In this document: positions 44,364-56,252 of the stretch, one piece after another
Layout of the letters: each line of letters starts with the position of its first letter
How positions within the stretch are numbered: the first letter of the stretch is position 1
NCBI GenBank assembly: GCA_030280995.1
Contig: JASXTE010000003.1
Location: 51,020,974-51,084,973 of the forward strand
DNA from: Hemileia vastatrix
Taxonomy: Eukaryota; Basidiomycota; Pucciniomycetes; Pucciniales; Zaghouaniaceae
Direction of reading: 5' to 3'
DNA length: 64,000 nt
Position numbers and translations under genes: made by a program
Notes under the pieces: generated by a model
Database searches by the model: none
Seen by the model: the letters and a program-made list of their open reading frames with translations, nothing else
Told to the model about the DNA's origin: nothing

Positions 44364-45456
44364 TGTGGTCTTCCAACATTGGCAGGGGCCTTTGTTGTGT
44401 GATTTGGCGCTGATTGTGCATGTCTTAATTGACATCTGTTAAGGAATTTGGTATTTTTCTGGTTTTATTCCGTGGATATTGGGTCTGAGGGTATGTGGGT
44501 ACTATCATTGGATAGCCCTGGATTTTCTCTATATTTTATGTCTTGAAGACATTTTTCATATTCTGAGTTTTAAGGGGACATTTCCTCCTTTTTCATTTAT
44601 AAAAGATTGCTGTTTAATTTTGTTTTTTGTGTTTTATGGGCTAACCTTAAGTATTAGGGTTAAGTGCTTAGTACCATTGGATAGAGCTTATTTTTCTCTA
44701 TATTTCATATCTCTATGTTGTTATAGTGAAATTCCGTGTTTTAAAGGTTTTAGTAGTTGTAGCTAATTTTTTTAAGTAGATTAGTGGTTTTTATTGGTTT
44801 TCTGGCGTCAGGGAGGCCGGGCCGCTTCAGGCGGCATCTCTGACGTTGGGCGGCCCGCCCGCCTCTTTTTTAGGAGGTTGGGGAGCGCTCCAGGAGGGTT
44901 TTTTATGCAATCTGGCAGGTACAGGCGCAAGATTGGTGGGTGCACATGGGCTCTTAGTTAGTGGTCTGTGTGTACATAGTGAATAAGACAGTTTGGGGAA
45001 ACCTTAATCATCATACAACCCTCCGGAGGTGATCTCATTGTTCCTCACTCAGTTTTCACTGTTTTCTGGCCACAATTGGCTGTGTTTGTTGCAAGTGAGT
45101 TCTTCATTTAACTTAACTTTGGCAACGGTTTTCTCTGTTATAGTCTTGCAAGCTATAGCAAGTATTATTGCTGTGTCTGGTGTGGATTTGCAGCCTACAT
45201 CAAGTATCTTTGCTGTCTCTGGTGTGGACTTTGTTCTACATTTCAGTTCTTTGGTCTGGTAGTCTATCTGGGGACTACTTTCTTGGCTCATCAAGCAGTC
45301 AAGTGTGTTAAACAGGAGCTTTAGCAAAACAGGAACCAACTTACTTTAGCAAGTAAATCTCACTCTATTTTTCTAAAGGGACAGGGGATTTTCTCTCTGG
45401 TTTTTCTCTGACTCCCTTGGTCAAGGCCTATAGCTAGTACTATAGGATTGTCTACA
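44364..45456 (+). repeat. 3' LTR of the Ty3 element
   Basis: 1,093 bases matching the 5' LTR base for base in length, with about 28 substitutions by eye, many of them in its first 600 bases. Followed by ACGT, the target duplication. Confidence 0.95.
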
Positions 45457-45460
45457 ACGT

Positions 45461-46260
45461 GAAAATTCAGCAGCTTCATTTAAAGTACTAACAATCAGAG
45501 AAATTGTTGACACTGTCTTCCCAAGGCCCATGTCATCTGCTAATAGAATTGATTTTGGAAGTGTGTTGGTAACTCTTCCACTCAATTCATTTTCCTAAGT
45601 CGAATCTCCACAGCACCTCCATAAATATGTTTCAGTATGCCTTTCCTGAAGTAGCATAAATGCAAGAGCCTGGCTTTGATGGGGTAAAAGGCGTGTTTTC
45701 AAATGTTAGGGTTGAGCCATAGAAGCTGGGTGACTGAATTTGATGGAGAGGAGTTCCTGTATGTGAATGAGTGAACCTTCAAGCTGAGTTGAAAATGGAT
45801 ATTGAACTTCACAGCCCAAATGAAGAGAGGGTGTATAGTTAGTTGGTTCAGAAATATCCTCTTTGATAGGAAGAAGGAAGGTGTAGAGGGAAGAAATATG
45901 TGCCGGTAAACAGAAAAGTAATATATTGATTGTTGGAGGAAGGGTGAGATCTAGGTGAGGAACAAGAAGAGTATCAATGAGTAGAAGAGGTGTTTCTTGA
46001 CCAGGCGTCCAACCACCAACTGGAGCTATAGTTGTTGAGGAGGATGGTTTTCCAAGAAGAGTGTAGAGCACCTTTGCATGTGTAGAGATAAGATTTCCCA
46101 CACAAAACTTTGGCTTCTGTGAAAATATTTTGATAATATTTTCAGCTTTAGATACATAAATAGAAACATGCTGTTTCTGAACTGAAGCTGTATTGTGACT
46201 AGTTGTGGTGTAGGACCTCAAGATTCCAATACAAATGGGTTTGATAGTAGAAACATCCAT
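45461..46260 (-). pseudogene. SNF2-family helicase copy 2, 5' half (start to motif I)
   Basis: From ATG 46,260 a leader of about 180 residues ends in a TAA at 45,706-45,708. The same frame goes on with LKTRLLPHQSQALAFMLLQE (the Q-motif region of Rad5-like proteins), a TAG at 45,595-45,597, and SILLADDMGLGKTVSTISLI (motif I). It breaks at EFSR, where the Ty3 element is inserted; the other side continues in frame at 32,362. The leader contains LHLGCEVQYPFS and no recognised domain. Together with 30,860-32,366 this makes one helicase gene with five or more exons. Confidence 0.88.
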
Positions 46261-46308
46261 GATGGTAAAGAAATAAAAGATGGGACAATTTTTTGAGGAA
46301 GCAGAGCC

Positions 46309-46319
46309 CTATATATAGG
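46309..46319 (-). promoter_or_regulatory. TATA-like element upstream of SNF2 copy 2
   Basis: CTATATATAGG sits about 50 bases before the ATG on the reverse strand. This is a plausible core promoter position, though AT-rich surroundings make chance occurrence likely. Confidence 0.35.
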
Positions 46320-47040
46320 ACTTGATATTTTGGGAACAAAGGGACTTTTTTGTTTGGAAGTGTTTTAATTTAATGCAGAAGTATAAAGGGCTAAATTAAT
46401 AATGTAAATCCTTCAATTATATATAAAAACTACATGCACTACATAATAAATCTTCATTTTTAAATAGTAAAAACTTTCAAGGAACTTTATTTTTAATTTT
46501 TTGGAGGTGAATTTAATAAATTAAATTCATATTTTGTAAAAAAAGGTCATCAAATATAGTTTGAGAGATCAATAATTAAATAATACTGATTTGCCTACAT
46601 TTACTTTAGCTTACAGCTGCTTACATAAATCAATAATGATTATATTTTTTCATATTTCACTTGAATAATCATCTTGCCACATTCTAAGAACCTGTTTCCT
46701 ATAAATGGTTTTAGATTTGAAGGCTAGATGTGTTCAGTGTATAGAATAATATCACAATATATTTTAGTACATTTGATTAAATTTTACCTTATGAAATAGC
46801 TTATTAAAATTTAAAAACAGCTTTTAATTTCCCAATGAAATTTTAAGGAATTTATATGTACTTTGATATTGGGAATCTTGAAAATTGCTATCTTCAACAC
46901 CAAAAAATTATACAAAAAATTTGACATAAAAAATTTAATTTTATAAAAACCAAAAAAAAAATTATTATTTTATATTTTAAGAACAGTATATTATTAATTT
47001 TACCTTTATTACCTCTGACTTACCCCTTTGAATCACTTAT
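46320..47040. other. AT-rich interval without a recognisable gene
   Basis: No coding signal. Upstream flank of SNF2 copy 2. Confidence 0.4.
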
Positions 47041-47052
47041 TTTAAACCATTG

Positions 47053-47126
47053 AAGCCCCCCTTTAGCCCCTCTGTCACCCCCAGTGGGGCCCCCCTGGGG
47101 CTGACTGGGGGTGGAAAAGGGGCTTA
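47053..47126. repeat. GC-rich inverted repeat
   Basis: AGCCCCT and CACCCCCAGT pair with ACTGGGGGTG and GGGGCT around a ggggcccccctgg centre. An isolated strong hairpin in AT-rich DNA. Confidence 0.65.
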
Positions 47127-47469
47127 AAAAGTGCCAGGAAAGGCTGCGCAAAGGTGTTTCTCTCTAGTAAAATTCTGTTAAACCCCTCATAAAAACCTTT
47201 CTCAATTCCATAAACTTAAAATCCATAACCTCATATAAATATTATGTTTAATCTCTGCTTACTTTTTTTCTCTCTCTCCATGTTTCCAGTCACGAATTTA
47301 TATATATGTTATTTCCCATCAAATATGTAGTAAAATGTAGTTGAAAAAAATAAATTTTTTGTTGATTTAGTCCTATGAAACGCCCCAATTACTCACTTTT
47401 CACATTGAAAAAAGAATTACCTATATACTTATTCCAAAGTCATCACCTGTCCCAGTTCCCTTATTCCTG

Positions 47470-47930
47470 GTTTGATGGACCATAATGTTTAAATTATGGT
47501 GCATTGAACCTTTTTTCAAACTCACATTCTCTGATCCCATGAAAAAAAATCCCACAATTATTTTTATTTTCATGGGACCACAGTATTTTAACTCATGTAT
47601 TTTTGCTATATTAATCAAACATTCAATTTCTTATGGCTCATTTTTGAGCCAGGATTGGTGCCTTCTACTTAGTCACGTGCAGCAAAGTATTGCTGCGACA
47701 CTTTGCTGCATGTGACCAGCAGCTAGCCACCAAAGGCTGGGTCAAATGAACCATATCTGTTTTATGATATGGTCCATTTGTCCTGGCCACCTAAACCATT
47801 ACTTGTCACGTGCAGCAAAGTATTGCTGCAATACTTTGCTGCATGTGACCTAGAGGTGAGAAGCAAAAAAAAAAAGGTAAATAGCTAGATGGACCAGATA
47901 TTCTGGTTCATCTAGCTATAGTGTTAGAAA
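47470..47930. repeat. Cluster of short palindromes, partly a tandem P-H unit
   Basis: Palindrome P, CACGTGCAGCAAAGTATTG with its near-exact complement around a 3-base loop, occurs at about 47,673-47,715 and 47,807-47,851. Each copy is followed by a second palindrome H of the form ggaccata...tatggtcc or ggaccaga...tctggttc (47,747-47,775; 47,890-47,920). A further H-like palindrome lies at about 47,476-47,500. The P-H pair is thus tandemly repeated with a unit of about 140 bases. Confidence 0.75.
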
Positions 47931-48385
47931 AAGAAATGACCATATGAAAAATGAAAATAAAAAATAATAAAAAATTTAAATGTGCCATTAGGCAAAATAA
48001 ATAATAATATAGAAAAATTAAGAGTTAATAAAAATTTAAAGAAAAATTCAATTAACTTAAGTATATGTTAATTTATAGTAGGCTCAAATTAATCACAAAA
48101 AAATCAAAAACACCACAAAGAAAAAACAAAATCAGGCGGGCTGTGAAATAACATGGCTGTGCTATGCACATATGAGTTCAATTTAATTTTTATAATATTA
48201 TATTTCAATTTAAATTAATATATATAAATTTGTGCATAAATAAAAATGTATTGTATTCAACTTCAATGTGAATAATGAATATGAGATGACCTTCACATTG
48301 AGATTCATGCGCAATTATATCTGCAGCTGCTTCTTTCTTCCTTTAACCACAATCAGGCTCAAATCTCTCAACTCATTCAGATATT

Positions 48386-50960
48386 ATGCCTTCCCAGACT
48401 TCAACCCCTAGCCAAGCCCCTCCAAGCTCTCCCTCTGTGGCTGAAGAATCAGAATTGCCTGTACCTGCTACAGCACAAGTTTCTACTCAAGATAAAGATA
48501 ATGCTGGAACAGGCAAGTCTAATTTTTTGTGTAATTTTTACCTCTTGAGTTTTTTTTTTACTTTGGTCTCTTCTTGTATCAATTAGAGTCTGGAAAGTTT
48601 TCTAAGTCCATGGATATATCTAGCCCTCTCTCCTCTATAAAAGATTCTCAAGAATTAGGTGGAGGCTCTAGTGAGTTTTTTATATCATTATTAGCTTTAT
48701 TTTGAGCTAACAAGCTCTACTTCAGATGGTGCTTCAGATCACGCTCACAAAATGGAAGACTTTGAAGAGCACAAGGACAGAATTTTGAAGGATGAAGTCA
48801 TCCAAGTCTCAAAGGATGATTTCCTCACATCTGTATCTGAGTTTCAAGCATCAGTGGAGAAACTTTCTGGTAAGAAGATTCTTTCAGGCAAATTCAAGCA
48901 AAAGGTTCAAGAGCTTCTACTTGCATGTGAAAAATCCGAAAAAAGTATGTATTCTAGTATTAATTATTTTTCAAATAACTAATTTCTTCAATTTTAGCTG
49001 TTGCTAGTGGAAAACAGCTTCCACCAAATGATCAAATTGTCATCATTTATCTCACGAACAAACCTGAAAGAAGGGCTTCAAAAAGAAACCAGACCATTAA
49101 AGTTTCCAGCCATCCTGCTCTATCTGACTCAGAGGATGACTCCCAGCCTCACTCAAAGCTAGGTTCACTATACAAAAAGGATTCACCCAAGAGGCAAAGG
49201 TTATCAGCTAATCTAGATTCTTCACTACCACAAGCCTCAACCTCAGAGATACCTCCTCCCCCAGAGGAAACTTCATCAGCTCCCTGTATCCCCAATCCTT
49301 CTGTCTCTATTCCTGAACCTGCTAAAAATATTGAAGCTCCATCACTCCCTTCAAAGAAACGTGCTGGTTCTAAAGCAACTGTTACCAAATCTATCATCCA
49401 ATTAACCCCTTCTAAACCTCCCACTTCTAAACCTCCCCCTTCTAAATCTCCCACTGCTACATCTCCCCCTGCTCCATCTCCCCCTGTTCAATCTCCTGCT
49501 CAGTCCCCCTCAACTCAAACTCCTGTTAATGCTCCAGCTGAAAAATCTATCCCTGATGAATCCTCAAGACCCTTATCTGCTACAACTTCATTGCAACTGG
49601 CTGGCCCTCCAGAATCTTCTTCAACTTCAAAAGAACAAAGTTCTATCCCTGCTTCCTCTACATCTTTCCCTCCCCAAACCACTTCAGCTCCCATTGCCTC
49701 ATCTTCAACTGCCGTTCCTTCCACTGCCCCAGCTTCTACATCCAATCCAGATAATGAGGCATCATCATCTACTGCTAAATCAAATTACCGCTTTGTCTTG
49801 GCCCAGCATACAGAATCTGTGGAAATTTTTTTTTCCACATTTTCAGGTAGAATGGATCGAGATGCCTGGAGGAAAATGACATTAAATTCTTACAGTATAT
49901 TGGAGTATCATCACTCTATCAAGGTTGATTCCTCTAGAGAAACAAATAATTAAACAAACTGTGCCTGGCAGCAATAATGCTTCTCTATAGGGAAATGGCT
50001 TCAGCAGGTTTTGACTTTAGGTATGTTATTTCATATTTTCATCTGAATTATAATAGCAGTGGTTGAAATTTTTTACAGAACCTTCTTACCTCCTTCCCTC
50101 AGAATCTAAACTATGGTATCAACGTGACATCTTCCATACAGGCTTTATCAACAGTAAATTCAAGAATTCAACCTAATTATTTACTGCTCTTCTCAAGCTA
50201 AATGAGCCATCCAAGGGTCAGAAGAATTCTTGGGCTCATCTTATAATGGAAGCAATCAGTTTATCCGGACCCCGATTGAATTCTTCAAGAGAAACTTTTC
50301 AGACTGGCAGCACTGAAGATAGTGTCCTAGATGCTATCTCATACTTGGAGAGCTTGAAGATACAGAAAGATGTCAAAAATGAAGAGAAATCAGATTCACT
50401 GTCAACTAGTAAGAAGGTTTCTATTGGACATCTCACTCTTCTTCATGACCAAATCCTTGTTATGCTTCAATGTTTGACTATGTTGAAGGGATACTCCAAA
50501 AAACCTGAATTTTTGTTGGAAGAAAAAACTGGGGATACTTTGGTTAAATCAAAAACAAACACAGAACTTCATTCAGAAAACCAGGATAAAAAATATTCTT
50601 ATCTAGCTTTTTTCTTAGCTGGTGGGGTAAGAGGTTTGTTTTTGTGCAAGGATGATATCAGGAAGGCAAGATATGTTTTTTGTGCTAAGCTAATTGAGGT
50701 CACCAATTGGCCCAAGAAGAGTCACAAAAACAGGGATAGAGTCAAGTGGCCCAGGACACATAAATACATTGTTGATATTATTTTTACCTGTCTGGGTTCT
50801 GAAAAATTTTTTCAATAAGTTTAGTATGAGTATTGAAGACATTTTGATGGCTATTGTTTTAGATTTTTTAGAGCAATGGTCTGTAGATACTAAAAACCAG
50901 GAGCTTCCATGGATTGGAAAGGGGGGGAAAAAAGATCAGTCTCCTAGTATAAGGTTGTAA
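48386..50960 (+). pseudogene. Unrecognised multi-exon gene B1, Ser/Pro-rich then globular, interrupted
   Basis: Exons are 48386-48512 (followed by a GC-AG intron), 48587-48670, 48726-48944, 48998-about 50,020, and about 50,080-50,960. The N-terminal third is low-complexity Ser/Pro/Thr with KKRAGSKATVTK. A globular part starts near SNYRFVLAQHTESVEIFF and continues, after a shift near 49,955, CLAAIMLLYREMASAGFDF and WYQRDIFHTGFIN. An in-frame TAA lies near 50,175, then SWAHLIMEAISLSGPRL and AFFLAGGVRGLFLCKDDIRK. A slip in a poly-T run near 50,815 is followed by ILMAIVLDFLEQWSVDT to a natural end. No catalytic motif or membrane span was seen. It stands tandem to B2, about 450 bases apart. A family expanded in related genomes seems likely but could not be checked. 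Confidence 0.6.
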
Positions 50961-51405
50961 ATACATTGCTTTATTTTTTTAAATAAATACGATCTAATTA
51001 TCTTTTTCATGTTTGCTTGCGTGAATCTAAAATTTTTTCCATCTTAATATATTTTATAAAAAGATCAATTGATGGCTATGAATTACTAATTTCCATTTCA
51101 ATGGAAGAGTGAAATATATTTTACAAATTAATAATATTGAGTAAAAGTTCATATTTTTGACCAGAAAGAATCAATTGAAATTTTTTTTACCTAATGGCTA
51201 TCTTATTATGGATGTTTTAAAATTCTTACTATTAATTTATTTCTTCTTGTCAGATATAATGAATAATGCATATTATAAGTATTTTGTTCTAAGAACGTTC
51301 TATGATATTTCAAAACTTGCCTTATTTCCTAATAACAACCACATTCAACATCTACCTTCAAGAGTATCAAATCTTTTTTTTTACTAAGCCAAGTTATCCT
51401 CAAAA

Positions 51406-53295
51406 ATGGACATCAGTACAGATGGTAATTATTTTTCATGTTTGTGATCTCAACTCTTGTACTCACAGGAAAAAAAGTTCCAATGGTTGATTCTCCAAGA
51501 GATAGTAGAGACAATTCCCCCCAACCCAACTCATCACATGCATCACCAAATAGACAAGAAGAGGAGAGTCCGGCACCCCCACCTGCTTCACCCTTGCATG
51601 AGAAATCACAAGGACCCAATCCTGAACCTGGAGAGAGTGAAAGAAGTAACCCTTCTGCAGGTAAATAGCTCTACCTTATAACAACATGATATTACATTTT
51701 TTATACTCACAATTTCATCAATATTTATTTTTTTCAAATCTATTTTGTGGTGGTTGTAGCTGGTAAGTAAATGGGAAATCCAAAATTTTCATTTGCTTAT
51801 TTCAAATGATTTTTATTTAACCAGAAAAAGAAAAAAGGAACATTGAGGATTTTCTTCAAGGTTCATCTGGTGATGATGATGGTAAGTACAAATTCATATA
51901 TTTATTGTTTCATTTTATCTTTATGAATTGAATTTACAGTGGAATCAGCTTTGGATCCGGAGTCTTATATTCAATGGCATCAGCACAAAGAATCACAGGC
52001 AAAGAAGAGAAAGTCTGAAAATTCCTCCAGGAGACAAGTCACTTCTTTAGCCAAAAAGAATCAAATTCCATCTGCATCCTCTCCCTTAGGACAATCTGTC
52101 ATCATGTTTGCAAGATTTCTTTTAGGCTTTGACCCCTCAAAGCAAAAATTTCTGCCTTGCCCTGAACCAGGGCTAGTCAACAAATGGAGAAGCCTGCACC
52201 AGAAAAGGGAAAAAATGATTCAAGAGATTCGAAATAAGCCCCGTCCTAGCCTGGATTTTTCTGAAAAAAAAATTACTATCATATCCGAACTTGATCAGCT
52301 TGTTTCTACCTTCAAAAATCCTACCTTTACACCCACTTCTGACTACCCCCTTCCACCAGGCCAGAGCATTAAAGTTGTTTGGAAACGTCAAGCTGAAGCT
52401 AAATTGGCTCAAACTGGGATCTCTTGCTTCTTGTATGACTGGGGAAAAAGTGATGATGATGATTGGAACTTAACCATCCTCACTCAAATTGTCTCTGGAT
52501 GGATGGCTTGTTATCAGGGCAAAGGTTTCCAAAATTTTCTGAGTTCTCAAGACATTGTCAGTAATGAAGCAGTTTTAAGCATTCTTTAGCGTTGGATATC
52601 TGGACAGAAAAAAATTTTCAGGGATAAAGCCAAAAAAAAACAATCTGATTCTGATCTTGCGCAAGTGCAGAAGATAAAAAGTGTGAAACACCAGACTGCT
52701 AAAATGAAAAGAGAGGTAAGTGAGCTACTTTATCACAGTAGTATATAAATAAATTGATTCTTGACTTATATAGTTGCGTGAACGTTGAATTGAGATTGCT
52801 GCTTCATTCTTGGTTCCTGATAAGGCTGGGCTTTTCAAAGATGCTGAGCTTCATTCAGACACAGAGGTAAGTGCTAGTGGAACTCACACTAAGAGAATAA
52901 TTCCTTGGCAAAGTCCAGCACTTTTCCAATGTTTAGATTCACTTGATGAAGGCTGGGTCAAGAAATCAATGATGAAAGCAAAATCATCAACAGCCAAAGC
53001 TTCTGTGAGGGCCAAGGTCACTTGTCCTCTAAAACAAGTTTTACCACCAACAACTGAGGGAAATCAATCTGAAGCAGGGCCTAGCAATTGTCCCATTAAA
53101 TATGAAATTGATGATAGACCTCTTCCCAATGGTATTTCTAAAGCTTATGTTGATGATGAATATTATAGAAAACTCAGTGTAATAGAAAAATCATGTGTAG
53201 ATAATAAAAGTGATATTGATTTGAAGGAGTTAGCTGAAGTTATTGAGTATTACTGTTCTGGTAGTGAGATTATGTTGACTCCTAAGCAAATATAA
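51406..53295 (+). pseudogene. Unrecognised multi-exon gene B2, interrupted by two stops
   Basis: Exons are 51406-51424, 51469-51660, 51825-51881, 51940-about 52,713 and about 52,775-53,295. All junctions are phase 1 except the last. The start encodes MDISTDG, then a Ser/Pro-rich segment, EKEKRNIEDFLQGSSGDDD and the globular ALDPESYIQWHQHKESQAKK. SVIMFARFLLGFDPSKQKFL, LPPGQSIKVVWKRQAEAKL and WNLTILTQIVSGWMACYQGK follow. After TAG (52,587-52,589) the frame continues RWISGQKKIFRDKAKKK. After another intron and a TGA it reads IEIAASFLVPDKAGLFKDAE, IIPWQSPALFQCLDSLDE and PLPNGISKAYVDDEYYRKL. Removing two stops would give a full-length protein. No domain is recognised. The PWQSP...LD...P-G-x-S block resembles C-termini I associate with large basidiomycete orphan families, without being able to verify it. 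Confidence 0.65.
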
Positions 53296-55473
53296 TATAT
53301 GAAAAGATTATTTTTTTATTTTAGTGATATTTGAATAATTTTTACTGCATTTGAAATGTGCTATTTAAAATTTTGTTTTTTATTTTTTGAAAAAGATGGA
53401 TATATAGTATATACAAGGGCTAGAGACATTAGTTTGAAGATATACAAACATGGATATCACCAATATACAATTTCTTTTACTATCTCAATCATCCCTCATT
53501 AGGCTCCAATCATTTTACATTCTCTATTTACAATCATTTTCTCCCCATCTCTTAATTTTTTTTATATCTATATTCCACTATATAATCTATGGTGGGTTAA
53601 AATTGCTCTCGATTATTTTGTTAAATTTTTTTGACTTTTTAAATTAAATTTTTTCAGTCTTCTACAATTTTCTTTCACTGCCTCTATTGTTTTCACACCC
53701 TCAACTATCTTTACCAGCCCTAAAATTTCAAATTTTATTTCACAACCATCATTATCACTCCTTTCACTGTCACTAGTAATTCACTATTTTTTTCCAAATT
53801 GTTAAAAATTTTATCTTTGTAATTTGAACAAGCAGTTCAATTGTTTTTGTCCCCATGATATTTTTAAACCCACTACATCAACAATAGTACATCTACATAA
53901 ATCTTTTTACAATAATATTCCACATGAAATGGAAATTTCCTATTTAAAAAAGTAGAATTGATCATAAGAGCATTACATAGTTGTAAACCATAATAGATTT
54001 TTTTTTCTTTTTCTACTTTTCTAAAAAAGTCAAAATATACCTGGTGTAGGTTTCATAAGATTTTACTGATGTGATCTTTAATTTTGTTAATTCTTCAAAA
54101 TAAATAATACATTTAAATTTTTCAATAAAAAAACCTGATTATGTGAGCCAAAATCAATTTTTTGTAGTTGTAAAATCTAATGATAAGAAAATATAGCTCA
54201 AAATTTTGTACAAAATTTTATTGGAGCTTTATTCAGAGTATTTAGCTACACTTGAATTTTCAAGAGCTATTTTATTAATATTTGATTTATCAGAAAAACA
54301 AATATATGTAAAATTTAGTTATTCCCTAATCTAAATCTGAAATATATTTTAACTTCAAGAAAAAATTCACCAGTTTCAAACATAGCCTGATGGGTAAACA
54401 TGAATGATTAACAAAAAATAAAAAAAATAAAAAATAACTACGTAATTCCAAAAATAGTTGAAGCTTAGAAGAATTATTGCTGAGAGAAAGGTGAAAAAAA
54501 GATGATTATTTTTTCCAGGTCTGAGTGAGGTAATAATGAGGAGAATTATCCAAGCACTAAGGAGAGTGATATGAAAAAAAGGTTTAGATCAAATAAAAAG
54601 TCTATAATAGGAGCATCTATGAAGAAGAGGAAGAATTGTTCTTATTTCGAAGCCATTAGTCTTTATATGAAATAGTGCATCAATTTCCATATCAAAATCA
54701 TTTCTGCTTTTGATATTTTATATTTTGGAAATTTTTTTCTGAGTTTCTGATGTTTCTGTAATCTGTTTGTGGAAGAAATGCTTTTTTTTAAAAAATTGTT
54801 ATATTTCATATATTATAAGTGAAAAAAGAAAAATAAATCATAAAAAATAATATTCCTAACATGAATTTCGAGTTTCATATTAATAATGATAAAGACTAAT
54901 CTATATCTATATTAAAAGTGCAAACACTTTTCAGTTTTATTATTAATCTTACAAAACAAAAAAAAATAACTTCTGAAGTAGGAGAAATAATGATATAAAA
55001 AAATTGATACTATCATTTGACTGAGGAAACATAAAAAATTTCTAACCTTTTGACATTAGCTGAAGGCAAATTGTCTTGATTAGAATAAGAAAATTAATCT
55101 TGATCAATATTAATTGTTCTTGGATTATGCTTGCTAGTTTGCAATTTGAAAACACTTCAAATATTACTTAACACCAAATAAACTTTAGAGAAGATGTGGA
55201 CATGGTCATTTTTATGGCTCAGAAATAGTAAATTCAGTGCAAAAGAATCTCTACCTTAATATATGTAATCCATTTGTTTAATGAAAAAATAATAATAGTG
55301 CAAAATACATTATGACAGGTTATAATATTTGACTTTTTTTTCTAATAAATCATAGCATGGCACTTTTTCCTGTTATTAGTCTTTTGATAGAAATAATTTG
55401 TGTTTTTCATGAAGAAAGTGCAGAATATTATTTGAACTTGTCTGAAATTTGATGATATCTGTTTTTTAGAGTT
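53296..55473. other. AT-rich interval without a recognisable gene
   Basis: More than 2 kb of strongly AT-rich DNA with homopolymer runs. No coding frame, tandem array or palindrome of note. Confidence 0.45.
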
Positions 55474-55690
55474 TCAAAGATTTTTCCATTCCAAAATCTG
55501 CATCCAAGAAAAAAAGTTTGGTTGTACAGATTTCCCATAAATTATCAGATATTGATAACAAATTTTACACCTATATCTAGACATCAAATTTAACATAAAG
55601 AGATTACTCCATATATTACTCCAGGAAACCTGAAAAACGACTCGCCTACAAGTCCTCATTTTTTCCCCTCTGTGATGAATATGGAAGAAA
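55474..55690 (-). pseudogene. Harbinger transposase remnant (shared 45-bp block)
   Basis: On the reverse strand a block around ggggaaaaaatgaggacttg matches 24,915-24,960 in the Harbinger transposase over about 45 bases. The rest of the frame (to 55,474) shows no recognised motif. It is a fragment of the same or a related element, next to the truncated Ty3 copy. Confidence 0.4.
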
Positions 55691-55945
55691 AGAAAAATTC
55701 AAGTGAAGATGAATATTTTCTTTAAAATAAAATGAAGATAAAAATGAAGATTATTGGTTTTATTTCACCTCCAGCATGAGGTTAAACTGCAAAATTTTAT
55801 TTCTAAATTGGATTTTTTTGGCTTTAAAGAATTTTAATGGTTTTTAATTGTTTTGGTTTTTTATGGGAGAAGATTTGTGTTGGAAAATCCTTTTTGTTAG
55901 AAGATACCCAGGGGTGGGGCTTCTAGATCTTATTTTGGCAAGTGT

Positions 55946-55988
55946 GGGGGTGACTGATGGGCTGGCTGCTCTATCAACAGTTACCCTT
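55946..55988 (+). repeat. Conserved hairpin, copy 4 (in truncated Ty3)
   Basis: Stem GGGGTGACTG with CAGTTACCCT; one G-U type position and one terminal mismatch. The loop is nearly identical to copy 1. Confidence 0.75.
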
Positions 55989-56208
55989 TATTGTCTTTTT
56001 CCAACCCCTTCTCTTAATTTTGTTTAATTTTAGTATTGGTTTTTTTCTTTAACGGGTTCTTAGTCCACCATGACTTTAAACAGGAAATTCTTTTGGTCTT
56101 CAAGTGCTGGACCCCTCATGTTTATTGGTTTTGTTTAATTTTGTTGGATGTTGTGTTTTTGTTAGAAGTTACCCAGGGGGGGCTTCTAGATTTTATTTTG
56201 GCAAGTGT

Positions 56209-56252
56209 GGGGGTAACTGATGAGCTGGCTGCTCTGTAGAACAGCTACCCCA
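56209..56252 (+). repeat. Conserved hairpin, copy 5 (in truncated Ty3)
   Basis: Stem GGGGTAACTG with CAGCTACCCC; one mismatch. The loop gatgagctggctgctct is conserved. Confidence 0.75.

Larger units (their letters stand above)
32367..45456 (+). mobile_element. Complete Ty3/gypsy LTR retrotransposon (13,090 bp) inserted in SNF2 copy 2
   Basis: Two LTRs of equal length (1,093 bp; by eye about 28 mismatches, 2.6%) enclose a primer-binding site, gag, aspartic protease, RT, RNase H, integrase, an unusually long 3' region and a polypurine tract. The target duplication is ACGT (32,363-32,366 and 45,457-45,460). Joining the flanks restores the helicase frame. Pol has several stops and one single-base shift, so this copy is defective. 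The integrase has a GPY/F-like module (RWNGPYRV) but no visible chromodomain. Confidence 0.95.

Noticed and set aside
53450..53647. Secreted small-protein (effector) candidate
   Set aside because: The frame is only an AT-rich hydrophobic run without a cleavage-site pattern, cysteines or splice support.
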